From assembly GCA_017860455.1 (NCBI GenBank), contig JAGDMF010000003.1, forward strand, positions 1-64,000: a DNA stretch of 64,000 nucleotides, written 5' to 3'. Origin of the DNA: Bacteroidota bacterium. GTDB taxonomy: Bacteria; Bacteroidota; Bacteroidia; Bacteroidales; WCHB1-69. The translations under genes were made by a program, and so were the position numbers. Below the pieces are notes generated by a model. That model was given only the letters and a program-made list of their open reading frames with translations, did no database searches and was not told the DNA's origin. Shown here one piece after another: positions 17,988-26,803 of this stretch (positions are counted from its first letter, which is position 1; each line of letters opens with the position of its first letter).

Positions 17988-19613
17988 TTATCCTAGGAAT
18001 GGATATCCATAATCAGTTGGTGGAACCAAGGTTTCTTTAATGGTTCTTGGACTGATCCATCTGTATAAGTTCAAGGCTGAACCGGCTTTATCGTTAGTTC
18101 CGGAAGCTCTTGCACCTCCGAATGGTTGATTTCCAACAACAGCACCGGTTGGTTTATCGTTCAAATAGAAGTTACCTGCAGCATAACGCAACATATCGAA
18201 TGCTTTGTTTAACATATATCTATCTTGTGAGAAAATAGAACCGGTTAAAGCATAAGGTGAAGTAGCATCACAAAGTTTTAATGTTTCTTCATACTGATCA
18301 TCTTCATATAGATACACTGTAAATACAGGTCCAAAGATCTCTTCAACAATCGATTCATAATCTGCTTTTTTAGCTACAATAATGGTTGGTTCAACAAAAT
18401 AACCCACTGATTTATCGTAACCACCACCTAATGCGATTTCAGCATCAGGAGAAGCTATAGCGCGATCAATATAACCGGCAATATTATCAAAAGATTTTTC
18501 ATCAATAACCGCATTCACAAAGTTTGAGAAATCGCGGACACAACCCATTTTGATGGTTTTCATCATCTCTTTCACATGTTGTAAGGTTTCGTTCCATAAA
18601 GATTTAGGAATATATCCTCTGGAAGCAGCAGAACATTTTTGTCCTTGGTATTCAAAAGCACCTCTGACAATAGCAACAGCTAATTCTCTTGCTGGTGCAG
18701 AGCTATGAGCAAAGATAAAGTCTTTTCCACCAGTTTCACCAACAATTTTTGGATAGGTTTTATAATTTCCAATATTTTGTCCAATGGTATTCCAGAATGC
18801 GTTAAAAGTACCTGTACTTCCGGTAAAGTGAACTCCGGCAAAATCAGGAGAAGCAAAAACGGTATTAGAAATAGTTGCCCCACTTCCAGGTAAGAAATTG
18901 ATAACACCATCAGGAAGACCGGCTTCTTTGTACAACAACATCAGGTAATAATTGGAAAGAATTGCAGTAGTGGCAGGTTTCCATAATACTACATTACCCA
19001 TTAATGCAGGTGACATACTCAAGTTAGAAGCGATAGCAGTAAAGTTAAATGGAGAGATGGCATACACAAAACCTTCCAAAGGACGATATTCCGTTCTGTT
19101 GATGGCAGTATGGTCAGACATCGGTTGTTGTGAGTAAATTTGAGAAGCAAAATAGGTGTTAAATCTTAAAAAGTCTATTGCTTCGCAAGGGCAATCTATT
19201 TCAGCCTGGTATGGATTTTTTCCTTGACCCAACATCGTAGCTGCACTTAAAATAAAACGGTATTTTTTAGAAAGTAATTCTGCGGCTTTCATCATGATAG
19301 AACCACGTTCCACCCAAGGCATCTCTTCCCATTGTTTTTTGGCTGCCATAGCTGCTTCAATAGCCATTTTAACCTCTTTTTCGGTAACCATGTGGTAGTT
19401 AGCTAAAACATGTTGATGTTCGGTTGGCATCACTACTTTACCCATTTTTCCCGTTTTGATCTCTTTTCCACCAATAATGATAGGAATTTCAATCACTTGA
19501 TTGTATTGTTTTTCAATTTCTGCTTGTAATTGAGCTCTTTCAGGTGATCCCGGAGCATACGAATAGATCGGCTCATTTTTGGGCTCTCTGAATTGAAATA
19601 ATGCATTGTTCAT
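17988..19613 (-). CDS. pruA: Delta-1-pyrroline-5-carboxylate dehydrogenase
   Basis: 541 residues, the size of the stand-alone enzyme that oxidises glutamate semialdehyde (from proline or arginine) to glutamate with NAD+. The aldehyde dehydrogenase features are all visible: VLWKPATTAILS, the FTGST cofactor loop, GETGGKD with the general base Glu, and the nucleophile Cys in GQKCSAASR. The C-terminal NQPFGGARASGTNDKAG is typical of P5C dehydrogenases. No proline dehydrogenase lies in the window. The gene is monocistronic. Confidence 0.95.
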   Translation of the reverse strand: MNNALFQFREPKNEPIYSYAPGSPERAQLQAEIEKQYNQVIEIPIIIGGKEIKTGKMGKVVMPTEHQHVLANYHMVTEKEVKMAIEAAMAAKKQWEEMPWVERGSIMMKAAELLSKKYRFILSAATMLGQGKNPYQAEIDCPCEAIDFLRFNTYFASQIYSQQPMSDHTAINRTEYRPLEGFVYAISPFNFTAIASNLSMSPALMGNVVLWKPATTAILSNYYLMLLYKEAGLPDGVINFLPGSGATISNTVFASPDFAGVHFTGSTGTFNAFWNTIGQNIGNYKTYPKIVGETGGKDFIFAHSSAPARELAVAIVRGAFEYQGQKCSAASRGYIPKSLWNETLQHVKEMMKTIKMGCVRDFSNFVNAVIDEKSFDNIAGYIDRAIASPDAEIALGGGYDKSVGYFVEPTIIVAKKADYESIVEEIFGPVFTVYLYEDDQYEETLKLCDATSPYALTGSIFSQDRYMLNKAFDMLRYAAGNFYLNDKPTGAVVGNQPFGGARASGTNDKAGSALNLYRWISPRTIKETLVPPTDYGYPFLG

Positions 19614-19700
19614 TTTGATATTGTTTAAAAGGTTATTATATACAATAGAAAATCACGATAAAAAAAATTTATCGTAACAGGTTTATACAAAAAATTCTAA

Positions 19701-19919
19701 TTATTCACTAACACATGTATAGGTGTAGTCTAAATTAGTCCAGGTAGTATCTGAATATGCGGTACAATCATCTTCAGTCATCTCACCAACAGCAAGATTA
19801 TCATATCCTTCTAAAGTTACATTGTCTTTTTGAACTGTACAATAGCAAATTTTCTTACAAGAGGAAAATAAAACGGTAGCCAATCCTAAAACTACTAAGG
19901 TCAAAACTATTTTTTTCAT
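19701..19919 (-). CDS. Small Cys-rich lipoprotein 1
   Basis: 72 residues with a lipobox FSSC, Cys21. Immediately after it comes KKxCYC (Cys25, Cys27), then two more cysteines (52, 69). The genes at 19942 and 20292 encode the same pattern: lipobox Cys, then C at +4 and +6, a later Cys, and a Cys close to the C-terminus. The four non-lipid cysteines could form two disulfides. It lies 22 nt after the gene at 19942 and probably shares its promoter. Function unknown; the family appears to be a tandem expansion of surface or periplasmic lipopeptides. Confidence 0.75.
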   Translation of the reverse strand: MKKIVLTLVVLGLATVLFSSCKKICYCTVQKDNVTLEGYDNLAVGEMTEDDCTAYSDTTWTNLDYTYTCVSE

Positions 19920-19941
19920 AATTTAATATTTTTTTATATGT

Positions 19942-20160
19942 TTATTTTGATTCTTCACAAATAACTCCTGAAATCATATTATTCACAGTATCCGTATATG
20001 AATATTGTTGACAAACGGAACCATCCCCTTCTAAATCTACAGTATAAGATTGTCCAAATGATTCATTAACAAATGGTTGACATTCACATGTCTTTTTACA
20101 ACTTTGAAAAGAAAAAAGTAAAATGGTTAGGGTAATAAATAAAGCAATTCGTTTGTACAT
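19942..20160 (-). CDS. Small Cys-rich lipoprotein 2
   Basis: 72 residues, with a lipobox FQSC at Cys21 and KKTCEC directly after (Cys25, Cys27), then Cys50 and Cys68. It is the first gene of a two-gene unit with 19701 and has a -7 box at 20187-20194. Apart from the cysteines and the KKxCxC start it shares little sequence with its neighbours, which suggests a disulfide scaffold with a variable surface. I recognise no known function. Confidence 0.75.
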   Translation of the reverse strand: MYKRIALFITLTILLFSFQSCKKTCECQPFVNESFGQSYTVDLEGDGSVCQQYSYTDTVNNMISGVICEESK

Positions 20161-20186
20161 GTTTTACTTTTTATATTTTAAGGGTA

Positions 20187-20194
20187 CAAAAGTA
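20187..20194 (-). promoter_or_regulatory. -7 box for lipoproteins 2 and 1
   Basis: CAAAAGTA (TACTTTTG on the minus strand), 26 nt upstream of the start at 20160. Confidence 0.55.
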
Positions 20195-20246
20195 ATGAAA
20201 TTTTTGATATTATGAAATATTAATTTCCCTATATATATAAAAAAAA

Positions 20247-20267
20247 GAACCGAGTAAAACCCGGTTC
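20247..20267 (-). terminator. Terminator of lipoprotein 3
   Basis: GAACCG pairs with CGGTTC around a 9-nt loop; on the minus strand it is followed by a run of eight T. It isolates the gene at 20292 from the pair downstream. Confidence 0.75.
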
Positions 20268-20291
20268 CATTTTATAAAAAGTAAAGCTTGA

Positions 20292-20486
20292 TTATCTAGC
20301 GTCACAAGTAATTGTTTGACCTGCTAATTCACCAGCTGATTCGAATGCACTACATTGTGCACTTGTCATTTCACCAATGTATTCTTCAGGGTCGCTATCA
20401 ATAACGCAATAACAACTTTTTACACATGATGTACTGATTGCAGCTAAGAAAGCTACACAAGCTAAAGTTAAAAATACTTTTTTCAT
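20292..20486 (-). CDS. Small Cys-rich lipoprotein 3
   Basis: 64 residues: lipobox STSC (Cys21), then VKSCYC (Cys25, Cys27), Cys45 and Cys61. It shares GEMTxxxC with lipoprotein 1 (GEMTEDDC versus GEMTSAQC), so these two are the closest pair. It has its own promoter (20609-20616) and terminator and is thus an independent unit. Expected as a lipid-anchored peptide; role unknown. Confidence 0.75.
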   Translation of the reverse strand: MKKVFLTLACVAFLAAISTSCVKSCYCVIDSDPEEYIGEMTSAQCSAFESAGELAGQTITCDAR

Positions 20487-20608
20487 AAAAATAATTTTTT
20501 TTGGTTAATAATTTTGGTTTAAATGTGTTTATTTACTAAACTTTTATTTTAAAAAACGTACAAATGAAAATCATTGCTTCTCTTCCGTCTCTCGTGACTT
20601 TCAGGTTG

Positions 20609-20668
20609 CAAATATAAAAAAGTTTTTCATTAAAAAAACAAAAGAATCGCAATTATTTCATATTTTTG
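20609..20668. promoter_or_regulatory. Divergent promoters of lipoprotein 3 and purA
   Basis: CAAATATA at 20609-20616 serves the minus-strand gene at 20486, and TATTTTTG at 20661-20668 serves purA, 26 nt before its ATG. Confidence 0.65.
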
Positions 20669-20693
20669 CAGTTCATAACAATTTTTTCAAAAA

Positions 20694-21965
20694 ATGAATT
20701 TAGATATATTATTAGGGTTGCAATGGGGCGACGAAGGAAAAGGTAAGATTGTTGACGTTTTAACTCCTGAATATGAGGTTATTGCACGATTCCAAGGAGG
20801 ACCAAATGCAGGTCATACTTTAGAATTTAATGGATTAAAACATGTATTACATATCATTCCATCCGGAATTTTTCATGAGGATAAAATCAATATTATTGGC
20901 AATGGAGTGGTCATTGACCCTGTGATTTTCAAAAAGGAGATTGAAGCTCTGGAAAAAATGGGAGCAAATCCGGTAAAAAATTTGTATATCTCTAAAAAAG
21001 CACACCTAATTCTTCCTACTCACAAATTGCTGGATGCCGCATTAGAATCTCGTAAAGGAAGTCAGAAAATTGGATCCACTTTAAAAGGGATTGGCCCAAC
21101 CTATACCGATAAAACTGCTCGAAACGGATTGAGAGTATTAGATCTGTTTGCACCTAATTTTAATGAAAAATGGGATGCTGCCATTGCAAATCATCAGGAT
21201 TTATTAGATAAATACAACTTTGAATATCAGGAGATCCTTCCTCAGATGATCACCGAATGGCTTGAATCTATTAAAACATTAACCCGTTTTACCTGTATTG
21301 ATAGCGAATATGAAGTGAATCAATATTTGAATGATCATAAAAAAATATTAGCAGAGGGGGCACAAGGCACTTTATTGGATGTTGATTTCGGATCTTATCC
21401 ATTTGTCACCTCATCGAATACAGTTGCTGCCGGTGCCTTTACAGGTTTAGGTGTTGCTCCATCCAAATCAGGAAAAGTGATCGGTATTGTGAAAGCGTAC
21501 TGCACTCGTGTGGGTAGCGGACCATTTCCAACTGAACTTTTTGATGAAACAGGAGAACAACTTCGTAAACAAGGTTTTGAGTTTGGCTCCACAACCGGTC
21601 GTCCCAGAAGATGCGGTTGGCTCGACTTAGTAGCACTTAAGTATTCTATCATGATTAATGGTGTTACAGAAATGGTGCTAACCAAAGCAGATGTTATGAA
21701 TAATTTTGATACTATTCAGGTTTGTACTTCCTATAACATGAATGGAGAAATCACCGATCGGTTCCCTGCAAATACGGATGCTGAAGTTGAACCGGTTTAC
21801 ACTACTTTCCAAGGCTGGAATTGTGATATCAATACAATCAAAAATTATGACCAACTTCCTGTAGCTTTTAAATCTTATGTTGATTTTATTGAAAAAGAAA
21901 CAGGAGTAAAAATTTCAATCGTATCAACAGGTCCCGATAGATCTGAAACCATTATTCGATCATAA
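20694..21965 (+). CDS. purA: Adenylosuccinate synthetase
   Basis: 423 residues. It couples IMP and aspartate using GTP, the first step from IMP to AMP. The GTP loop QWGDEGKGK is near the N-terminus (residues 9-17), followed by GGPNAGHT and GIGPTYTDK. The C-terminal STGPDR matches the base-recognition end. The length is normal. Its stop codon overlaps the start of a small lipoprotein gene (TAATG), so a short operon continues downstream. Confidence 0.97.
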   Translation: MNLDILLGLQWGDEGKGKIVDVLTPEYEVIARFQGGPNAGHTLEFNGLKHVLHIIPSGIFHEDKINIIGNGVVIDPVIFKKEIEALEKMGANPVKNLYISKKAHLILPTHKLLDAALESRKGSQKIGSTLKGIGPTYTDKTARNGLRVLDLFAPNFNEKWDAAIANHQDLLDKYNFEYQEILPQMITEWLESIKTLTRFTCIDSEYEVNQYLNDHKKILAEGAQGTLLDVDFGSYPFVTSSNTVAAGAFTGLGVAPSKSGKVIGIVKAYCTRVGSGPFPTELFDETGEQLRKQGFEFGSTTGRPRRCGWLDLVALKYSIMINGVTEMVLTKADVMNNFDTIQVCTSYNMNGEITDRFPANTDAEVEPVYTTFQGWNCDINTIKNYDQLPVAFKSYVDFIEKETGVKISIVSTGPDRSETIIRS

Positions 21966-22138
21966 TGAGAAAAAAACTTCCTTTTATTGGATTATTAATC
22001 GTAGGAGCCTTATTATTCTCCTCTTGTCAACCTAAAATTTATGGTCAAACCAGAAGAAAAAAGGATCGTAAATGTGGTTGTGAGTTGATTAAACAACAAA
22101 AATCTGAGGATTTATATGCAGATTTAACTTCAAAATAA
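21965..22138 (+). CDS. 57-residue lipoprotein coupled to purA
   Basis: The start ATG overlaps the purA stop (TAATG at 21963-21967), which suggests coupled translation. The protein has a hydrophobic N-terminus and a lipobox FSSC (Cys21), then a basic stretch RRKKDRK and a CGC motif (Cys37, Cys39), ending ADLTSK. The basic CxC lipoprotein is too short for a known fold. It resembles the CxC lipopeptides at 19701-20486 in general design but lacks their late cysteines. Confidence 0.7.
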   Translation: MRKKLPFIGLLIVGALLFSSCQPKIYGQTRRKKDRKCGCELIKQQKSEDLYADLTSK

Positions 22139-22152
22139 AAAATATATCAGCT

Positions 22153-22887
22153 ATGAATTTTTTAAGAAAACTTGAATTATTCCTTTTAGGATTTTGCCTT
22201 ATTGGGATCACCTCCTGTTCCCAAAAACAAGAAAAAATCATTTTTTCAGGAGAATTAACCCATGTAAATCAGGAAAAAATATATTTGTATAAAGTTGCTC
22301 CTGAAGGTTCTTTTTTAATAGATTCTGCTATAATTAAAGATGGTAAATTTACACTTACAGATTTTGTTGATAAAAATTCTGAAAAAAAGGATTATCCCGG
22401 TTATTACAAAGTATTTCTTACAAAAACGAATCACATTTTAACCATTGCTCATATTGGAGAACATTTACACTTTAAAGCAAATGCTGATTCCCTAGTTAAA
22501 ACATACTCTGTTACCGGTGGACTTGATGCTCAATTGATCAATCAACTGGATATGAAATTAAAAAGTTTTATTGATTCTGTGAATAATCTTACACTCATTT
22601 ATGATTCAAATCAATACAACGATAGTGTTAAAGAAGATATTGAAACGATGTATAATCAATATGTTTTAAATCATCAAAATTTTTTAAAAGATTTTATACA
22701 TAAAAATGGATCTTCGATTGCTACGTTGAACGCTTTTTACCAAAAGTTTAACAGACTCACTTTCTTACCTGAAAAAGATCATGTTGACTTGTTAAAAGAG
22801 ATGTATCGTGTTTTGTACGCAAAATATCCTGACAATAGCAATGTTTTTTATATCAAAAGTAAAATTGATAAATATTCAACTGAGTAA
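22153..22887 (+). CDS. DUF4369-type lipoprotein
   Basis: 244 residues, lipobox TSC at Cys22. Residues of about 30-130 fit the DUF4369 beta-sandwich found at the N-terminus of many Bacteroidota thioredoxin-like lipoproteins: FSGELTHVNQEKIYLYKV, DSAIIKDGKFTLTDF, then YYKVFLTK. The C-terminal part is helical with no CxxC, so the thioredoxin domain usual in this family is missing. It follows the small lipoprotein by 14 nt, in an operon with purA. Confidence 0.7.
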   Translation: MNFLRKLELFLLGFCLIGITSCSQKQEKIIFSGELTHVNQEKIYLYKVAPEGSFLIDSAIIKDGKFTLTDFVDKNSEKKDYPGYYKVFLTKTNHILTIAHIGEHLHFKANADSLVKTYSVTGGLDAQLINQLDMKLKSFIDSVNNLTLIYDSNQYNDSVKEDIETMYNQYVLNHQNFLKDFIHKNGSSIATLNAFYQKFNRLTFLPEKDHVDLLKEMYRVLYAKYPDNSNVFYIKSKIDKYSTE

Positions 22888-22955
22888 TTCCGAAAACATA
22901 AAAGATTCACGAGGTTCGACGTTAAACGTTCGAGGAAAAAGCCCTTCGTTATTAA
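22888..22955. repeat. Short inverted repeat TCGACGTTAAACGTTCGA
   Basis: A near-palindrome at about 22916-22933 lies between convergent genes. A close copy in reverse occurs near 35162-35183. It may be a small REP-like element; no T-rich terminator tail is evident. Confidence 0.4.
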
Positions 22956-23870
22956 CTAAAACTTTTTCAAAAATTGTACCATCTCCCCTTCATTAATTCC
23001 TCTAAAATTCACAACTTTACAAACAGAATCTCCTTCCATGTACAATATTGTGGGAAAGGTTCCGTAAACTGCTTTTAAAAACTGTGCAGGATTAGCATGG
23101 CTATACATCTTATAATCTAATGTTTTCGTTGCTTTTTGAAAAGTATCAACCTCATTTTGATTGCCTAAAATAATGGCATTAAATTGACTGATAGGTATTT
23201 GATTTTGTTTAAAAATCTGATCCACTTTTTGCATACTCATTTTACAAAACTTACAACCTGATACATAAAATGCCAAAATGTGTTTACCCTGAATATGAGC
23301 AATATCTGCTTTTGCTGAGTCTTGCAATATTTCTTTTAATACTTCCTGATTTATATGATTATTAGGTTTATAAATTTTATTATAAACAGAATCGGGTGGA
23401 ATTAATATGAAAGTTACAACCAATATGGCTCCTGTTACAATCCCAATAGCCCATTTTCTCCATTTAAACTTAAAGTCATCTTGTTTTTTAATAGGGAATA
23501 ATAACCCAATAATGATTAGATTTTTGAATATAGAACCAACAGGATCTATCTCAATAAAACTTCCAAAACAGTGACAATTGGTATCGTTCCTAAAAATGGC
23601 GGTGTAAATTAAGAATAAAGTAAAGCCTACCATTGTTAACATCATCAACCACCATGTTTTTTGATAGTAGAATTTGGCTATCAAAAACACGCCTAATAAA
23701 AACTCAAATGAGATCAATAATCTTGATAAAACAGATGTTAGAAAGAAATTGAAAATACCGAATGAGTAAATGTACATTTCAAACTGGTCAATCGATAATA
23801 ATTTTAAAATCGCGGACAGGATAAAAGTACCCCCTACTAAAATTCTTAAAATAATTTTTAAATATTTCAT
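22956..23870 (-). CDS. DoxX/MauE-like membrane protein with C-terminal thioredoxin-like domain
   Basis: 304 residues. The N-terminal half has four to five hydrophobic helices with the MauE/DoxX pattern (RILVGGTFILSAILKL; NDTNCHCFGSF between helices). Residues of about 180-304 form a thioredoxin-like domain with CKFC in FYVSGCKFCKMS and cis-Pro-like FPTIL. The protein would use the membrane part to exchange electrons with an exported thioredoxin fold, as in the BT_3928-type family of Bacteroidota. It lies 10 nt after the ABC ATPase gene and is probably co-transcribed. Confidence 0.75.
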   Translation of the reverse strand: MKYLKIILRILVGGTFILSAILKLLSIDQFEMYIYSFGIFNFFLTSVLSRLLISFEFLLGVFLIAKFYYQKTWWLMMLTMVGFTLFLIYTAIFRNDTNCHCFGSFIEIDPVGSIFKNLIIIGLLFPIKKQDDFKFKWRKWAIGIVTGAILVVTFILIPPDSVYNKIYKPNNHINQEVLKEILQDSAKADIAHIQGKHILAFYVSGCKFCKMSMQKVDQIFKQNQIPISQFNAIILGNQNEVDTFQKATKTLDYKMYSHANPAQFLKAVYGTFPTILYMEGDSVCKVVNFRGINEGEMVQFLKKF

Positions 23871-23880
23871 ACTATTTGAT

Positions 23881-25617
23881 TTAAATTCCTTTTGGTATAG
23901 ATGCTATTAATGTTTGAGTATAGGGTGTTTGGGGATTAAAATAGATGGTATCAGCATCATCTAACTCCACAATTTTTCCACTTTGCATTACAGCCATTCT
24001 GTCAGACATAAATTTTACAACAGAAAGATCGTGAGAAATGAACAGATACGTAAAACCAAAATCGTGTTTTAGCTCGTTCAACAAATTGAGGACATGTGCC
24101 TGAACGGAAACATCCAAAGCTGAAACCGACTCATCACAAATTATAAATTTTGGATTCACAGCTAACGCGCGGGCAATGGAGATCCGTTGTCTTTGTCCAC
24201 CCGAAAACTCATGAGGATACCGATAAAGATGATACTCTTGTAATCCCACCCGCTCTAAGAGTTGGATCGCTTTTTTTCTTCTTTCGGTATCGTTTCCGAA
24301 AATATGGTGTACTTTCATGGGTTCCATGATCATATCACCTATTGTAAGTCTTTGATTTAATGACGAATATGGATCCTGCAGAATGATTTGTAAATCTTTT
24401 CTTATGGCTCTTAACTCACTGGTGTTGAGCGTTCTGATATCTTTACCCTGATAAAAAACGTGTCCGGAAGTGGGTTCAATCAAACGGATCATCGATCTTC
24501 CCAGGGTTGTTTTTCCACATCCGGACTCCCCTACTAAGCCTAAAGTTTCCCCTTCATAAATATCTAAGTTGATATCCTGAAGCGCATTCACATACGCTCT
24601 TTTTTCGAATAGATTTTTTTTACGTATCGGATAGATTTTATTTAACTGAACGATTTGGATAAAAGGTTTATCGGCATACAATTTTTGGTGCGTAAACACT
24701 CTCTCCTCTTTCGTGACGATCTGTTTCTGAATCAATGCCTCCATTAATGTTTCCCCTTCGGATGGAGTATACGTCATAAAATCATCAACGGTTGGGAGCA
24801 CTTTCAGTCTCACATTCAGTGGTGGCCGACACGCCAGTAATCCTTGTGTATAAGGGTGTTGAGGATTTTTAAACAGCGAAGTGACAGTACCCTGTTCCAC
24901 GATTTCCCCTTTATATAAAACCAAAACCCGATCTGCAATTTCAGCAACAACCCCTAAGTCATGGGTGATAAAAATAACACTCATTCCATTTTTCTCCTGA
25001 ATTTTTTTGATCAGTTCCAGAATCCCTTTTTGGACAGTCACATCCAAAGCAGTTGTAGGTTCATCGGCGATTAAAATATCGGGATCACAGCTGATAGCCA
25101 TGGCGATCATCACTCTTTGTTTTTGTCCTCCCGATAATTCATGAGGATAGGAATCAAAAACCTTATCGGGTCTGGGTAGTTTTACTTCATTAAAAAGGTC
25201 GATCACTCTTTTTTTAGCCTCTTTTCTGGTAAGGGAAGTATGAAGTCTGATCGCCTCCATAATTTGCTCTCCACATTTAATCACAGGGTTTAGGGAAGTC
25301 ATGGGTTCCTGGAAAATCATTCCAATTCTGGCACCTCTGATTTTTCTCATTTTAGAATCATCACAATGAATGATATCCACTTCCTGTTCCCCATTCTGAT
25401 TCCAGAAGAGGATCTTTCCATTTTCCCATTGCGCAATCTTTTCAGGAATCAGTTTCATGATAGAAAGGGCGGTTACCGATTTTCCTGATCCTGATTCTCC
25501 CACAATTCCGAGAATTTCACCTTTTTGTATATCAAAAGAGATCCCTTTCAGAACCGGTTTCCATTCATCATCCGATTTGAGTCGAAGATTTAAATCTGCA
25601 ATTGTGAGTAAATTCAT
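23881..25617 (-). CDS. Double ATPase of an oligopeptide-type ABC importer
   Basis: 578 residues holding two complete ABC domains. The first has GESGSGKS (Walker A), LSGGQKQR and ADEPTTALD. The second has [17 protein letters not shown] and CDESVSALD. This equals DppD and DppF joined, as in GsiA/YejF, the ATPase of peptide or glutathione importers. No permease or binding protein genes are nearby, so the partner is elsewhere. It has a -7 box at 25635. Confidence 0.92.
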   Translation of the reverse strand: MNLLTIADLNLRLKSDDEWKPVLKGISFDIQKGEILGIVGESGSGKSVTALSIMKLIPEKIAQWENGKILFWNQNGEQEVDIIHCDDSKMRKIRGARIGMIFQEPMTSLNPVIKCGEQIMEAIRLHTSLTRKEAKKRVIDLFNEVKLPRPDKVFDSYPHELSGGQKQRVMIAMAISCDPDILIADEPTTALDVTVQKGILELIKKIQEKNGMSVIFITHDLGVVAEIADRVLVLYKGEIVEQGTVTSLFKNPQHPYTQGLLACRPPLNVRLKVLPTVDDFMTYTPSEGETLMEALIQKQIVTKEERVFTHQKLYADKPFIQIVQLNKIYPIRKKNLFEKRAYVNALQDINLDIYEGETLGLVGESGCGKTTLGRSMIRLIEPTSGHVFYQGKDIRTLNTSELRAIRKDLQIILQDPYSSLNQRLTIGDMIMEPMKVHHIFGNDTERRKKAIQLLERVGLQEYHLYRYPHEFSGGQRQRISIARALAVNPKFIICDESVSALDVSVQAHVLNLLNELKHDFGFTYLFISHDLSVVKFMSDRMAVMQSGKIVELDDADTIYFNPQTPYTQTLIASIPKGI

Positions 25618-25634
25618 AAAGTGATATAAGAATG

Positions 25635-25642
25635 CAAAACTA
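25635..25642 (-). promoter_or_regulatory. -7 box for the ABC ATPase gene
   Basis: CAAAACTA lies 18 nt upstream of the start at 25617. Confidence 0.5.
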
Positions 25643-25665
25643 TGATTTTTCGATGAATGTTGGTA

Positions 25666-26070
25666 TTAAAATTCAAAATTTATTTCGGTTATTTGAAGTG
25701 TGTTAAAATCTATTTTAAAAAAGCGGTACTCCAAACCGTTAGTAACTCCTATTATTTCAGCTTTCAGGGTGGCGTTATATCTGGCCACTTGTTCCAAAAC
25801 GGATTGGTCCAATTTAACGGATGGAGCTTTACATTCGATCACCAGGTAAGGATGTCCGGAACGGTTAAACACCACGATATCGTATCTTTTCGTAAGCCCA
25901 TTGAGGGGAATCTGTTTTTCAACAGCCATCAAAGTAACAGGAAACCGATGGCGGTTGATCAGCTGATGGATGCAGTATTGCCTCACTTTCTCCTCTTCGG
26001 TAAGCAGCACCCATTTTTTTCTGACAGGATCAAAAATTTCTGTTTTTCCCTCTTTTTCTCTAATTGGCAT
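25666..26070 (-). CDS. HsdR N-terminal-like nuclease domain protein
   Basis: 134 residues. It matches the small stand-alone proteins with the type I restriction subunit R N-terminal domain (HSDR_N_2): EEKVRQYCIHQLI, KRYDIVVFNRSGHPYLVIECKAPS. The D...ECK residues are the PD-(D/E)xK nuclease core, with Asp in YDIVVF and Glu-Cys-Lys in IECKA. There is no helicase part and no modification or specificity gene, so this is not a restriction system. It is common as a single gene in Bacteroidota; its job is not established. Confidence 0.8.
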   Translation of the reverse strand: MPIREKEGKTEIFDPVRKKWVLLTEEEKVRQYCIHQLINRHRFPVTLMAVEKQIPLNGLTKRYDIVVFNRSGHPYLVIECKAPSVKLDQSVLEQVARYNATLKAEIIGVTNGLEYRFFKIDFNTLQITEINFEF

Positions 26071-26078
26071 AGTGATTT

Positions 26079-26192
26079 TTAATTTTTTTGATCTGCATAC
26101 AATTCTACTACGCTTCCACCAACAAAAACTATTTTGTCAATTATGGGTTCTAAGCCCTTTGCAACAATTTTTAGAATCGGTAAATTAGACAT
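26079..26192 (-). pseudogene. Truncated nucleotidyltransferase (AbiEii-like) start
   Basis: A 37-residue frame starts two bases after the stop of the winged-helix gene and ends with TAA at 26079. Its sequence contains KIVFVGGSVVELYADQ, the N-terminal nucleotidyltransferase motif GGS...ELY of AbiEii-type proteins, which usually have over 200 residues. The rest of the fold, including the catalytic aspartates, is absent. It looks like the remaining start of the partner gene that normally follows such regulators. The family call rests on this one motif. Confidence 0.55.
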
Positions 26193-26194
26193 TC

Positions 26195-26713
26195 TTATTT
26201 TAATTTTTGATTTAAAAATTCGATTGCTAATTGAACTTCTCTCATTTTCCCAATTCTTAAAACATCTACAAGAGCTATTAATTCATACATCTCTTGATTA
26301 TCTAATATAAACTCTGGAATTGTTTTATATAAAGGTTGTATTTCTTGACCTTTTATTGTTCCATTTGAAGATTTCCAAACAAATAATTCATTATTTATTT
26401 GGATTATCTTATTTAAAGGAGGAGCTGAATGAGCTGTGGGTATTCCTTTTACTATTCTTCCAGGGATAACAGGAAAGACATACTTGACTCCATATATTAA
26501 AAATTCCAAAAACGATTCAGTATAAAGTTCTCTTTTATTTTCTGAAACCAATTTAGCCAATTTGGATCTTTCAAGACTTTCAGATATTTCGGCAGTACTC
26601 ATTTTTAAATGGTTTGCAATATCATAAAAGTGCCAATTTGTTGTATTCTTTAATGTTGATAATTTTAACAAAATTATCACATCTTGTGGTCGCATTCCAT
26701 TATGTTTCTTCAT
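26195..26713 (-). CDS. Winged-helix DNA-binding regulator
   Basis: 172 residues from the ATG at 26713 (MKKHNGMRPQDV). A longer frame begins at 26755 but would run through the operator and promoter. Residues of about 10-60 form a helix-turn-helix: IILLKLS, WHFYDIANHLKMSTAEISESLERS. The middle has VFPVIPGRIVKGIPTAHSAPPLN and the C-terminus is helical. This type is found paired with AbiEii-like nucleotidyltransferases in Bacteroidota. A 26-bp palindrome lies directly upstream and overlaps the -7 box, pointing to autorepression. Confidence 0.7.
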   Translation of the reverse strand: MKKHNGMRPQDVIILLKLSTLKNTTNWHFYDIANHLKMSTAEISESLERSKLAKLVSENKRELYTESFLEFLIYGVKYVFPVIPGRIVKGIPTAHSAPPLNKIIQINNELFVWKSSNGTIKGQEIQPLYKTIPEFILDNQEMYELIALVDVLRIGKMREVQLAIEFLNQKLK

Positions 26714-26724
26714 ATTAAAAAATT

Positions 26725-26752
26725 TATTTGCAATTTGCAAATTGCAAATATA
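26725..26752 (-). promoter_or_regulatory. 26-bp perfect palindromic operator overlapping a -7 box
   Basis: 26725-26750 is a perfect palindrome built from TTTGCAA/TTGCAAA half sites around TTTGCAAA. It overlaps the -7 box CAAATATA (26745-26752) and ends 12 nt before the ATG at 26713. A dimer binding here would block the promoter. Confidence 0.8.
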
Positions 26753-26803
26753 CAACTTTTTTATTGTTTAACGATAAAAAAAATATCTCGTAAGATCATA
26801 ATG

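Noticed and set aside
25666..26070. A type I restriction system
   Set aside because: Only the small R-subunit N-terminal-like domain is present; there is no helicase, M or S gene.
26727..26748. An attachment site or MITE end
   Set aside because: The palindrome is single and overlaps the promoter of a DNA-binding protein gene, so an operator explains it better.
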